A stretch of 64,000 bases of DNA from Guillardia theta CCMP2712 (Eukaryota > Cryptophyceae > Pyrenomonadales > Geminigeraceae): positions 207,038-271,037 of the forward strand of contig NW_005434618.1 of assembly GCF_000315625.1 (NCBI RefSeq). Reading direction: 5' to 3'. The notes under the pieces are model-generated. The model had not been told where the DNA came from. It saw nothing but the letters and a program-made list of their open reading frames with translations, and did not search any database. The first letter of the stretch is position 1. Each line of letters starts with the position of its first letter. A program made the translations under genes and the position numbers. This document shows, piece by piece, positions 53,401 through 63,223 of this stretch.

Positions 53401-54026
53401 TAAAATTGGATTTGCTTCGGATTACTAGCATTTGCTTGATTGTAAGCAAGAAACCACACATTTATCTGCACACCGCTCTCTTCACCAGAATTTACAACAT
53501 TTCCGTACAGATCTTGAACAAACAGCACAGGGGACTGAAAGAACGTCTTATTGACTTGCACACCCTGTGGTTGAATATTGATTGCAAGCTTGTAGGCCCT
53601 TCCATGTACGATGTTGATCACGTCAGAGCGAACAGAAAGCAGGTAGCTATTCCATGGACTGGAAAACTCGATGTTGAAGCTTCCTGCGCTTGTGATCTGT
53701 AAGTTCGTGAACCTCGAAGAGAAGCACTCGGAGAGGATTCGGGTGCTTCCTATGAGCCCGGAAGGGAGTTGGAGTCCAGTCACATTCGATCGCAGCGATG
53801 CGGTAACGACGATGTCAGACAATGTGACGTCCTTGGTCGCCGGCTTCCCGTCTATTGTCTTGACGACGACAACAGGCTGGGATGCCAAAGGATAATCCGT
53901 TGAGCCAGCAAGGGATGGTGGGCTCGAGATTTCGAGTACAAGTGTTGTCCCATTCGCTGCAACGATGAGCAGAGCAGCAAGCAAGAGGGAGAAGTGCTGG
54001 TCTTTAGGATCTCGAGCAGAGTACAT
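44497..54026 (-). CDS. Giant type I surface protein with about 22 invasin/Ig-like repeats, EGF module and one membrane helix
   Basis: Exons: 54026-45741, 45696-45559, 45512-45273, 45222-45117, 44954-44861, 44805-44768 and 44720-44497. The six GT-AG introns (44, 46, 50, 162, 55 and 47 bp) are all in phase, for 3,041 residues. An N-terminal signal peptide (FSLLLAALLIVAANG) is followed by about 22 repeats of about 118 residues. Each opens with a motif like L-x-I-x-x-QPAGxxPGxxLxxQP(V/I)(V/L)x(V/L)xDxxGNxV, resembling bacterial-type Ig-like (Big/invasin) sandwiches. An EGF-like module follows (CYGHGACSGAGTECLCDRGY), then more ectodomain, a single helix (LTVVYACVGAALGVLMAVGAI) and a charged cytosolic tail of about 155 residues. 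The 8.3-kb first exon has no introns. Probably an adhesion or cell-surface scaffold protein. The repeats are diverged, unlike those of the IPT gene. Confidence 0.87.
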
Positions 54027-54628
54027 CCTGGTGGTCGACAGGACTGAGACTCATCAGATCCTGATCCGACGGTGCTGGGTTAAGCTTTGAGTCGAGCTAG
54101 AAGAGTCAGTGAGCGACGGCTGCAAGACCTGGACCAGCGGCTGCTGCTGCATGGCCTGGCGGGGGAGGGGTCAACGGACCACAAAAAAGATAATGACTTG
54201 AGAGAAAAAATGTGACCGGCTGGTCAAACGGTTCGACCAGGCATCACGGTGTGGGCCGGGCCGCGTCGGGGGCGGCAGGCAGCCCGCCGGCCGCCGGGCC
54301 GAGGCTGCCTGGCCGGGCGGCGTCCGGTGACGGCCGACGGTACGGAGGCTTCCCGAAAGAGAGTCCTCCGACGGAATACATAATGCTGAGCCCCCAAGTC
54401 ACTCTGATGTTATGGCCGGGCCGCGGTGCTGGCCGCCGCCGGAATCCCTACTTGCCAACCATCTTCCGGCGCGGCTGCCAGTCACTCGCCAGATCGGAAT
54501 CGCCCGGCGGCCCCGGCCGTGCCGGCCTCGCCGCGAGTCGCCGGGCCCCGGGCCCGGGCGTAACCGTTGAACTAATCCATTTGAAGGCAACTAATCCAAT
54601 TGGAACTAAACTACTTGCTAAATGCAGA
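54027..54628. other. Divergent intergenic region with a GC-rich island
   Basis: Lies between the 5' ends of the giant minus-strand gene and the coiled-coil gene. Bases about 54238-54330 and 54413-54560 are extremely G/C-rich (ccgccggccgccgggccg type), abutting ordinary sequence on both sides. An open frame crosses it in + orientation but reads as low-complexity Gly/Ala/Arg/Pro. A weak inverted match (tcaaacggttc near 54223; its approximate complement near 54568) flanks the island, hinting at an insertion, but I would not call an element on that. Confidence 0.5.
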
Positions 54629-56489
54629 ATGCATAGCCGAAGCAATAGGAGGAGCGGATGGGAGGAGGAGCTGGGATGGGAGAGGAGCAGAAGAGAAGTA
54701 GCGGAGGCACGAGAAGATGCAAGGGAAGCACGAAACCGAGCGACTCGTCTCCTGGATAAGCTTAAGGTCCTTGAGCAGGAAAAGTTCACACTATTGGCCA
54801 GTCAGCAACTACTCTCGCGCCGCTGCTACGAGTTACAGAAACTTGTGGATTCGCAATCGAATTCATCAGATCATCAGGAAAAAGTCTCAAGTGAAAACCT
54901 GGAGGAGAAGATGAGAGTTCTTGAACTTGAGAACGAGAGCCATCTTAGGGATGAAATCATTTCATTGCTCCACGCCGATCACAGTACCACGAAAGCGGTT
55001 TATTCGGCAAAGATTCAGGAATTCAATGAATTCATGGAATCAGCCAAGCATAAGATCGATTCTGTTGAAAGAGTGAAGACGGATCTCCTCAGTGAATTTC
55101 GTTCTTTGTCGCCGAAGCTATCATCCCGCCTGGAGGAAGTGTCTACGCGCATGAAGCAACAATTGCTTCTGGAGAAAACGTTGAGAATACGCAAGGAGGA
55201 AGAAGTAACAAGACTGAGCCTCATCCAAAAAGAATCCGACACAGCACGTGCTAAATTACAATCGGACATAGCACAATGCAAACGCGAGTGTAGTAAGGTC
55301 ACGTAACTTGGATTCCTCCGTCTACTTTCCTGATTAGATGGAGTGCAGAACGAAGAAAGGGTGAAGGAGTTGCAGCAAGAGCTCTTCAACCAGAAGCTTG
55401 AGGTCTGCGACTTATGATGCTCCTTGCCCCTCCCCATGCTGTTATAATTGATTGTTCTTCCAATCACACAAAAGGCTGCGAAATTCACAAGGGTCAAGGA
55501 GGACTTCGATAGCTCTCAACATGCTACAACGGCATTGAAAAGGTACAAACAGATGTAAAAGCTACTTCTCTAATGACTGAGCAGCGAAATTGAGAGTCTG
55601 CGAAGCAACTTGCGAACACTTGAGCTAGATCTGTATGAGGCTAAGAGAGAATCAAGAGCAGCAGCACAAGCAAGGTTCGCTTCTTTGCTCAGAACCGTCG
55701 ATTTACTCACATCTTGATCATAGAGACGAGGCTATGGAGAAAGTCTCGTCCCTGAGCAGATCACTCGAGCATTCAGAAAAGATGCTCTCACATCTCGGAA
55801 GCGACCGAGTGCCGGGCTCGCTTGAAAGGGAACACACTAAAGAAACGCAAAAACTCAAACGCCTCTTGGAAGACAGTCAGCGGAAGTGCTCGCTCCAAGA
55901 GGAGGAAATGAGACAATTGACAGCTGAACTCAGCTCACTGAAGCGGAGCTGTAATGATAGATGCTCCTGTTGAACTCTCAGACGCTGAAACTCTTGCAGC
56001 GACTCCTGTCTGCACCAACTGCGAGAAATTGAGGTTCGGAACGGTAATGTGTGCAGGGCATAGCTAACCTGGTGACGGCAGGATCAATTTGTCATCTTGC
56101 CATGACAGCATTGAGCTCTTGGAGAAGGAATTGTCGTCGGTACGGCAACATCGTGGCCAGTCGTTGACAGGCCAAAGAGCCCAGCCAAGAGGTTTCTCAG
56201 CTAATCCAGACGCTGAAAGAGCAGCTCCATCAAGAGCTTTACGTAACGGCTGAAGTTGTGAGGGTGCGGGCTGACTTGGAATGTAGACCCGCGGGGAGAT
56301 GGAGGCCTCTCTGCGATCTTTACATGACGCAAACAGCTCTATGTTGAGGTTCTGCGCTGCGATGGTATGCGCGTTCTGACGTGAATTTCAAGTTTGGTGT
56401 CGAAAGCTTATCAATGTTGGCAAAGAAAGGAGATGGACAAGCTCGCCCTCGTGCTGCAGTCAATCCTTGAGAATGGCAAACCTCGTTAG
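54629..56489 (+). CDS. Coiled-coil protein, ten small exons, about 468 residues
   Basis: Exons 54629-55292, 55338-55402, 55475-55542, 55585-55674, 55724-55950, 56000-56033, 56082-56139, 56171-56257, 56299-56348 and 56426-56489, all joined in phase at GT-AG sites. I chose the ATG at 54629 because the upstream open frame is GC-island noise. The product is almost wholly heptad-rich, Glu/Lys/Leu-rich coiled coil (AREARNRATRLLDKLKVLEQE; EFNEFMESAKHKIDSVERVK; QLIQTLKEQLHQELYVTAEV), ending SILENGKPR. No enzyme motif; a structural, centrosomal or golgin-like role is possible but not shown. The intron at 56140-56170 would be only 31 bp, so that junction may be wrong. Confidence 0.65.
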
Positions 56490-56613
56490 GCTCGTTGGGC
56501 AGCATGGTGTTGTAGTGTATGCAATGTGTTACGAGGTACATCAAGGTTGAGTAAAGAATATTTTGAGAATGACATACAAAGACTAAGATTGCAGGAACTG
56601 ATCTGAAATCCTA

Positions 56614-58712
56614 CTACCTGGAGGCCCGCAAGCTTGCATCTTGTTGTGAGTTTGACTCGCCTCTTTCTCCCCACCTGCCAAAGACAGATCCCCCCGGTGA
56701 GGCAGATGGGCTTCCGACATTTTCTCCGCTTTCTCTTCCTCTGGCACTGAGCGGACTGGAAAATGATCAGGCGGGTATGAGACACAAGATTGACGTACCG
56801 GAACCTCGCCGAGATGACGGTGTTGATGCCCTCCTGCGTTGCCTGTACGGCCCCATACAGCTGGTGAAGTGGTCAGATGGAGCTCTACGGCAGGAGCCCA
56901 CGAACCTTCTGATGCTGCTCGGAGCCGTACACGTGAATGTCGTCGCGCAGGTCCTGAAAGAGCTCAAGTTAAACTGTTGCGGCTATTCGCGATGGTTCAC
57001 CTGTACACGAAACGGGTCTGCCAGATTGTGGCGAATCTGCTGGAACTTCGTTTCCTTCCCCATGTTTTGTCGCTGTCCGTTGATGTCCTACAAGTAGCAT
57101 AAACTTTTGACCGAATCTCAAGGAACTGAACTCACCTCTATGTCTACAAATTCTTCCACTGGGAAAGCGTAATGGAACAACAACGAGACCACGACCATCT
57201 CTACACACACGAGCAGCTCTTGAATAGCTTCGACTATGCTGTCTGATGAAAAGCTTCCCGAAGCCGGGATGTACCCAAGGTAAGCCAGTAGTCCAAGCAG
57301 CATGCCTTGCCAGAAGCAGAAGAAAACCACAGCTTTGACAATGAAGAACTTCAAGACTGGGTTGTACGGTCCCAATTCATCTTTCAAGGTCAAGTAGAAC
57401 ATGAGCAAACAGTACAATGCCCACATCTGTGACATGTTGCTAAAGAAAAACACATAAAAGTGCAACCGGGCAAGGCTGAATGTGTTTGGACCGTAAATCC
57501 CAGCAGCACCCGATACAAAGGTGATCAGAGCACAAGTTGGCTTCACCAAGACGTATTGCAACGCTCCGTACTTGCAACTGTAGAACATCTCAGCTCCCAT
57601 TTCCCATGGTTCAAGCCAATGAAGTGGGAAGATCATCTGCATTTGTGGTTTCTTTTCCAACATTTCGATCACAGCTCGTTCCCCCCCAAGAAGCACGATC
57701 AATAGCTTCAGGAAGTTGTAGATTGTGAAAGCTTCATAGCAATCTCTGAAGACGTCGATGTATGTAGTAGCCCATCCAACGAAAGTCAGAGCAAGCAAAG
57801 AATCAACAGCGTAAATCGGGGCCATGAACAAAATCCTGACTACGTACTTCTGAGTGTCTGGACATGCGTAGTAGTCTAGGTGACGCAGAATGAGGCTTGT
57901 AGAGATCAACATGGTGGAGATGACACAGAGAGCAGCTGTAAACCACGCCAGGTATGTCAACGGGATCCTCTTGTACTCCAGACCGGTCCATGGACCGGGC
58001 GGCTCACTTTCCACTGCCTCGTACCTGCTGCTCTCATTTAATCCTGCCCCTTCGATGGTTTCAGGGATTTTCGGAGCATCTGGGTTACTGTAAAACTGCA
58101 ACTTGTTCTTGTTGGATTTTAAGGGTTTCTCTTCTTTCTCTTTCGATCTTGAGGCCTCCGCCTGGTCGAGTTCAATCAGAGACAAAACAATCGATAAAAA
58201 AAACTTACCTCCGCAGCCTGCTGGACGATTTTCGAGATGACATGAGTCAACTCCTTAGACAGCTTAGATGGAATCAAAGGAGCATCTTTTGCCTCTGAGC
58301 TCTTCAATTTCATTTTCTTCCCATTTTGCAGGCGATTGAAAACTCCATGGCCCGATGTGTTGCGAGCATTAACAGCACTTTTATCATCATTGAACGATGT
58401 TTGGTTCCTGGCCGTTGAAACAGACTTCTTATGCTCAGTCAAATTCAATTTAGGAGAATCGCTTTCTATATGCTTTGCGATGATGCGGGAGAGAGCATCG
58501 CTCTTCACTTTAGCCCTTAGATGCTGAGTGATGTTTCCTTTCAAAAAACCCTCTTGGAGCTGCGAAGCAGCCAGGAACGGCAAAGTTGAGCTTCCATGTG
58601 CCACACCGTGTGAGATTGTCCAAACTGCAGCACTGAAAGCCAGTGCAACAAGCAGCGAAGCAACCGCATGAGGGCGGAGGCGCCTGCGGTCGCTGGAACG
58701 GAAACTGCCCAT
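56614..58712 (-). CDS. TMEM184 / organic solute transporter alpha-like (DUF300) seven-helix membrane protein
   Basis: Exons 58712-58209, 58161-57136, 57087-57001, 56953-56906, 56860-56799 and 56755-56614; introns of 47, 48, 47, 45 and 43 bp, all GT-AG and in phase, 622 residues. The core matches Solute_trans_a: YVVRILFMAPIYAVDSLLAL, YEAFTIYNFLKLLIVLLGGE and CALITFVSG, with seven membrane helices. The C-terminal exons add FRVQDLRDDIHVYGSEQHQK, typical of the post-helix region of this family, then a Ser/Gly-rich tail. Unusual is an N-terminal extension of about 190 residues with its own hydrophobic segment (SLLVALAFSAAVWTI) and a basic, Ser/Asn-rich linker. The family works in vesicle or plasma-membrane solute handling; the substrate is unknown. 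It converges with the coiled-coil gene, 124 bp apart. Confidence 0.87.
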
Positions 58713-58809
58713 GGCTTGGAATGCAAGACGGAGAGACAGGGAAAGCGGTCAAGGTCGGGGGATCAATGTCCCACAGTGGATGATTCAGATCATATCATGG
58801 AAGTAGCTA

Positions 58810-59267
58810 GTGAGGAGTGAAACTCTCACGACACGCGCTTTCTGCCGCCGACAATCAGCATCATCATCGCCCTCTCTCCATGGCCATCGGCCGACAAGAT
58901 TTCCCAAAATAGCCGAGCCCGCATCAGGATACAAAATTCAAACAGGCCCGCCTCAGACCAAAATCGTCGGACATCAGACTGGGCATCCGTTTCCGCCGGA
59001 AGTTCGGTACTACACGGTGCAGGACAGTGGCGAGAGCGAAACTGATCACTTCGAGTGTTTTCCGAAGTTCACTAGATGTACACTGACTCGAGTTATCAAG
59101 GCTCAACGCCGAAACTAATCTTGTCTCGAATGGGTTTGTCCAGGAGAACCTTGGAAGATAAGAAGATGAGAATGAGACAATTCGATACCAGTCCAAGTTT
59201 GCTTACCGCTGAGAAGAGCATTTCAAGGACAGGAATAACACCTGCGAGAAAAGTGAATGAAGGCTGA
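58810..59267 (+). CDS. Hypothetical small protein, 5' end unresolved
   Basis: Two exons: about 58810-59056 and 59101-59267, with a 44-bp GT-AG intron in phase. Protein-like text runs VRYYTVQDSGESETDHFEC, then STPKLILSRMGLSRRTLEDK, ending ITPARKVNEG. The + frame opens after a TAG at 58804 with no ATG, so an upstream exon or a different start is needed. It is divergent from the TMEM184-like gene, whose ATG is at 58712. No family recognised; basic and Ser/Thr-rich. Confidence 0.4.
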
Positions 59268-59281
59268 ACGCTCAGGGAAGA

Positions 59282-60559
59282 TCATTCAGAATTACTTGCG
59301 CGAGAGATAAATGTCCATATTGCTGAAACGGCTCCATCGTAATCTTGAACCTGGCAAGCTTTCACACAGGAACTGAGAGGATTTAACACAGTACGTAAAT
59401 CCTCTTGAAAAGCCCCGGGCTGTGCTCGAGCACGGATCTCTACATGAAGGGTGTTAGCTCGCGACTTGCTGAAAGGGCATTCTTGTGATACAGCAGGAGG
59501 ATATGTTGCGATGTTGACTGGATTAAAGATCTGAAGAATCATTGCAGAAACTCTCCTCACTCCAATCTCCTGCATGAAAACATCGGCAATGCTAAGAGTC
59601 TGCCTGGGAGAATTTACCATGACCAAATGCTCTACAAACCCCTTGAGTAGGTCCTTCTGCCCTGAACCTGTATCTGAAGGTTTGATACTGAGAATCAAAT
59701 CTGCCTGTCAAAATCAAGTCAGACGACTTGTCGTTACACCTGCAATACGCAAACATTGCTACCTGCTTGTTCACGCCGACTTTGAACTTCCTCCGTCCAA
59801 TTTCACAAGCATCGGCAAATCCATCGAGGAGCTCTGAAGCATTGAGGAAGGGTGGAAAGAGTTCGTCAGTCCTCAGGGCATCAATGTGGGGGCTGCTTAC
59901 CTTGCAACGACAAAGACTCGTTTGAAGCCTCGAGATGTAGTGAGAGGACTGGGCTTGAGCTGTCTTCCCTCCACTTCCATACAGCTAGGGCTGCAGGGGG
60001 CGCAGAGCTTTTGAAATCATCGAGGTGAAAGCCCCTCTCATATCGCCAGCAAGCATGCTCAACGAGGAACTTGTACGAATCATCCAACACCTTCACCTCT
60101 TGTCACTCCTACTTATCATAGTTTATGAGACTGAACCGGGTCGTGAGAATCTAGCATCTGCAGCCTCCAGTCGTGTCCGTAGATATTTCGAGAGCGAGCA
60201 CGTAAAAACCTGAGAATCTCTTCGTCCGATAAGTTCCTTATCCATTCAAGATCCTTTGTCCTCTTTCCTTTCTCCATCTCATTTTCTTCTTCGCACAAGC
60301 TCCGGATGCGACTGCGAAGCCCCGACATGGTTCGAAGTTCAGAGAGTCCTGCGTTTTCTATCCCACTGCCACTGGCACACATCAAACTGGAAGCGACAAG
60401 GGATGGTGATCTCCTACGCGGCAAAGTTGAAGGCCTCCGAGTGCACGTCTTTGCAAACGATAACAAACTCGACGGATCTTTGATGAAGGTTGAGCGAAAA
60501 GCTGAGACGCAAAGCGCAGAGCTCGTCAGGAGGATGAGGCAAAAGTTGAGTGAGATCAT
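59282..60559 (-). CDS. Probable plastid-targeted protein with CRAL-TRIO-N-like motif, 370 residues
   Basis: Exons 60559-60137, 60096-59901, 59833-59763 and 59704-59282; introns of 40, 67 and 58 bp, GT-AG, in phase. I chose the ATG at 60559 because it starts a clear signal peptide, MISLNFCLILLTSSALCVSA, with Phe directly after the predicted cleavage site, followed by a Ser/Thr/Arg-rich, acid-poor stretch. This bipartite signal-plus-transit layout with Phe at +1 is the import signal for red-lineage secondary plastids. The mature part has LSDEEILRFLRAR, close to the CRAL-TRIO N-terminal helix motif of Sec14-type lipid-transfer proteins, but I cannot trace a full lipid-binding domain after it. 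The downstream region (QTLSIADVFMQEIGVRRV and beyond) is unrecognised. Function unknown; plastid location is inferred. Confidence 0.65.
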
Positions 60560-61329
60560 TCCAGCTGTAGCCCAGCTCTGCTTCAAGTGTAGGAACGTGT
60601 TCTTGTCCGAGGTAGCATCCTTACTCTCACTCCCCCCTCCTTGTATGTCTCCACCTGCAGGTCTGCTGCCCTCGCCTCTCATGCCTCTTTGATATCGGAT
60701 TTCTTGCTATTTAATTTGCTGTCTCGACTACATTATAGGCTCATCCATGAGGCGAGCTTGCATCGCTTTCGGAGGGCAAACTTGATTCTTGCTGGGGAAG
60801 GTGATGCAGCAAGCGGATGTGAGAGGGAGGAAGGAGGGAGAGTGAAGGGGTTCAGGGTTGAGAGGGAAAGAGGAAGGAAGGCAGTGAAGTAGGAAGAGGA
60901 GAAGAAAGGGCGGAGAGGAGAAAGGAAGGAAGAACGATACGATGAAGGTGCAGGGAAAGGACGGGAAGGAAATGAAGGGGATGTACAGATTATCATTCCC
61001 TCCTGTCCACGAGGAGACAGATGAACATCTTATATATAAACAGAACTTGAGCATTGTAGATACGATTCTTCATTCATGGTTCATGTCTGTCTATCTGTGA
61101 AAAAGATTACAAGCCACCCGATTGCTTACTGCAGGGATTTTGATTGTACTGCAGGGCTGTGATGGATAGTACGAGAAGGCTTCAGGATTGTACAGGGTTC
61201 GGAACCCACCAAAAATAAATCACATTCAAACATCATCCAAGTTCTACCGCCATAATGTACATCACAGTCACGACGAGACTTTCGATTGTTGCGTCCTCGA
61301 CTCCAACACCTGTCAGCGGGTCAAACGGC
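60560..61329. other. Intergenic region with a purine-rich tract
   Basis: About 770 bp between the plastid-type gene's 5' end and the 3' end of the next minus-strand gene. Bases about 60826-60990 are almost all purine on the + strand (gga/gaa/aag runs), low complexity. Open frames here follow the tract and do not look like proteins. No RNA gene is visible. Confidence 0.5.
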
Positions 61330-62796
61330 TCATCGTCTGACATCAGCCTCCACCTCGTCCAACGCTTCGACTGACATACGTACAGGAGCCTCGGGCAGCT
61401 GATGCTCATCCCTGCAATGCGATCCGCTGAAAATTCACATGGGAAGAGTTAGCAAGACTTGCCGTCCTTGTAGTCAGAGGATCGCACACCTACAGCATGA
61501 CCCGCGGTGCTTTCTGTTGATGACCATTTTCCACATGCTCCTCTGCCATCTGCATTCCTCTTCAGGCTCCATGAACGTATCCATCCCACCTGCTCTTACC
61601 TACTCGCATCTTTCTCGCACAGAAAGATGGTCACCCGTGGGCGCAGCCTTATCTTCGGGAGCGCAAGTATCCAGCTGGTTATCCTGTCCTCAACGGCAAA
61701 GGGGACGATGGAGAAGGCAATGACTCTGCACCACAAGAAAAACACCTCGGAACCCCAGAACTGCACGGAAATGCTCATCAACAGCACAAGGAACAAGGCC
61801 ATGGGGGAGCCTCACAATCCACACGATGAGCATCGTAGGTGCTCCAAACAGGATGAAGAAGATACAAGGGATCCAGTTGACACGTTGACCAGAGTTTGGT
61901 TCGAAATGCCCGCTGTTCAAGGAGGTTTCAGCTGGGCATGACACAAATATGGAGATCAGCTCACCTGATCAGATAGGTCGAGACTGTCACCAGCCACCCG
62001 AAGAACATCACAAATCCGAACTAGAAGAAAGAGACGGAATAAGACGAGGAGGGGTGGTCCATAGACAGGTAGATGTACCCTAACAAGTATGCTCTGCCAG
62101 CTGTCTGCCGACGAGCTCAGGAAGGGAGGCAATCTTGGTTCAGCTATTGGCCATTTCTGCATGCCCCAGCTTCCTTGGGCTGTGCAGTGACTCCACCACC
62201 TTCCATGAGAGTCAGTAAGACCTATAAGACGATCGGACGTACCCGAGAGCGATGGCTGCCAGTACGTAGAAAGTTACGACGACGAGGATTAAGCGCATTG
62301 CGTCGTTCACTTTGGTTACGATGCCCCTGCGAAGTTCTGCAGACTTGAGGTACAAGCTTTCAATCTCCTCGATATCGTTCTTGTCTATCTTGGTCGAACT
62401 ATCATCGCCGTCATCGTCCTGCTCCACCTGACTTTCCTCCTCGGATTTCATTATCTCCCCAGTTTCGAGGGATTCTTCCTTTAGATTTTCAATCAGCTTC
62501 TCTGACCAGGCGATCTGCTTCTCTTCATCATTTATGCCCCATTCGAGGAGGCCGATTGGGAGGTAAAGCACTATCAGGCTGATCAGCGTGGAGATCAGAA
62601 CGTTGGTTGCAGAGCACATCTTGCTGTCAGTGCTAACTGGCATCGCTGCGCTCATCATGTGGAGGAGGACGAAGGGAGCGACCCCCTTCGCTACCTTCAT
62701 CTTCCCTCGCTGCATGGCCAGACCCAACCCCGCAGCCTCCATGGCGAGCAGACACCATGACAGGAACCCCGCCACCACACTAACCAAATCCGCCAT
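61330..62796 (-). CDS. Multi-pass membrane protein of unknown family (exons partly resolved)
   Basis: The first exon, 62796-62243, starts MADLVSVVAGFLSWCLLAM and carries about four hydrophobic segments (including CSATNVLISTLISLIVLYLP and LILVVVTFYVLAAIALG). Between the third and fourth lies a long acidic cytosolic loop (SEEESQVEQDDDGDDSS). Further protein-like pieces follow: FGFVMFFGWLVTVSTYLI near 61974-62030, GHFEPNSGQRVNWIPC plus FFILFGAPTMLIVWI near 61850-61925, and FWGSEVFFLWCRVIAFSIVPF near 61680-61750. An acidic end, DEHQLPEAPVRMSVEALDEV, stops at 61330. Splice sites bound several of these, but I could not phase every junction, so the model is incomplete. No family recognised. Confidence 0.55.
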
Positions 62797-63223
62797 GCCC
62801 CTGACGCCTGTCCTGATACGCGCTACTTCTTCAAGCCCGCCTCATGAAATGTTAGACAATATATTGAGGACAGCATGAGGGGAACCGGCCAGCAGTTGCT
62901 TCAGTTCGTTTCGTTTCTCCATGGCATGGGCTGGCGGCATCCACGATGCCATCGACCGAGTTCATGAGAGGCTTCGAGATGACCGGGTGATTCCCTCCTC
63001 CCATCCTCCTCCCTTTCCTCCTCCCTCCTCCCTCCTCCCCTCCTCCCTCCTCCCATCCTCCCTCCTCCCTCCTCCCTCCTCCCTCCTCCCTCCTTTCTTC
63101 CCTCCCTCCCTCCCTCCACCCGTTTCCCCACCCTCTGCCTCTTGCTCTCCCTTCCCTGTCGGCCTTCCCTTGTGTCAACTTTCTCCTGCCATCTCCACTT
63201 GCCCTATCGTCACGTCCAGCAGC
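62797..63223. other. Divergent intergenic region containing a pyrimidine tract
   Basis: Between the divergent starts at 62796 (minus) and 63224 (plus). It is mostly simple sequence (next entry). Open frames through it encode Pro/Ser/Leu (or Gly/Arg/Glu antisense) low-complexity strings and are discarded. Confidence 0.5.
62990..63122 (+). repeat. Pyrimidine-rich simple repeat, (TCCTCCC)n-like
   Basis: About 130 bp of nearly pure C/T built from ctccct/cctcct units with a tcctccc heptamer theme. The complementary strand is a run of GGGAGGA units. Confidence 0.9.

Noticed and set aside
54212-54628. Extension of the coiled-coil gene upstream through the GC island
   Set aside because: The added sequence is low-complexity Gly/Ala/Arg/Pro from the island; the ATG at 54629 begins the plausible protein.
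56592-57102. A + strand open stretch (about 500 bp) that could be a 3' exon of the coiled-coil gene
   Set aside because: The minus strand over the same bases gives four in-phase spliced exons completing the DUF300 protein with family-typical residues; the + reading is an antisense shadow.
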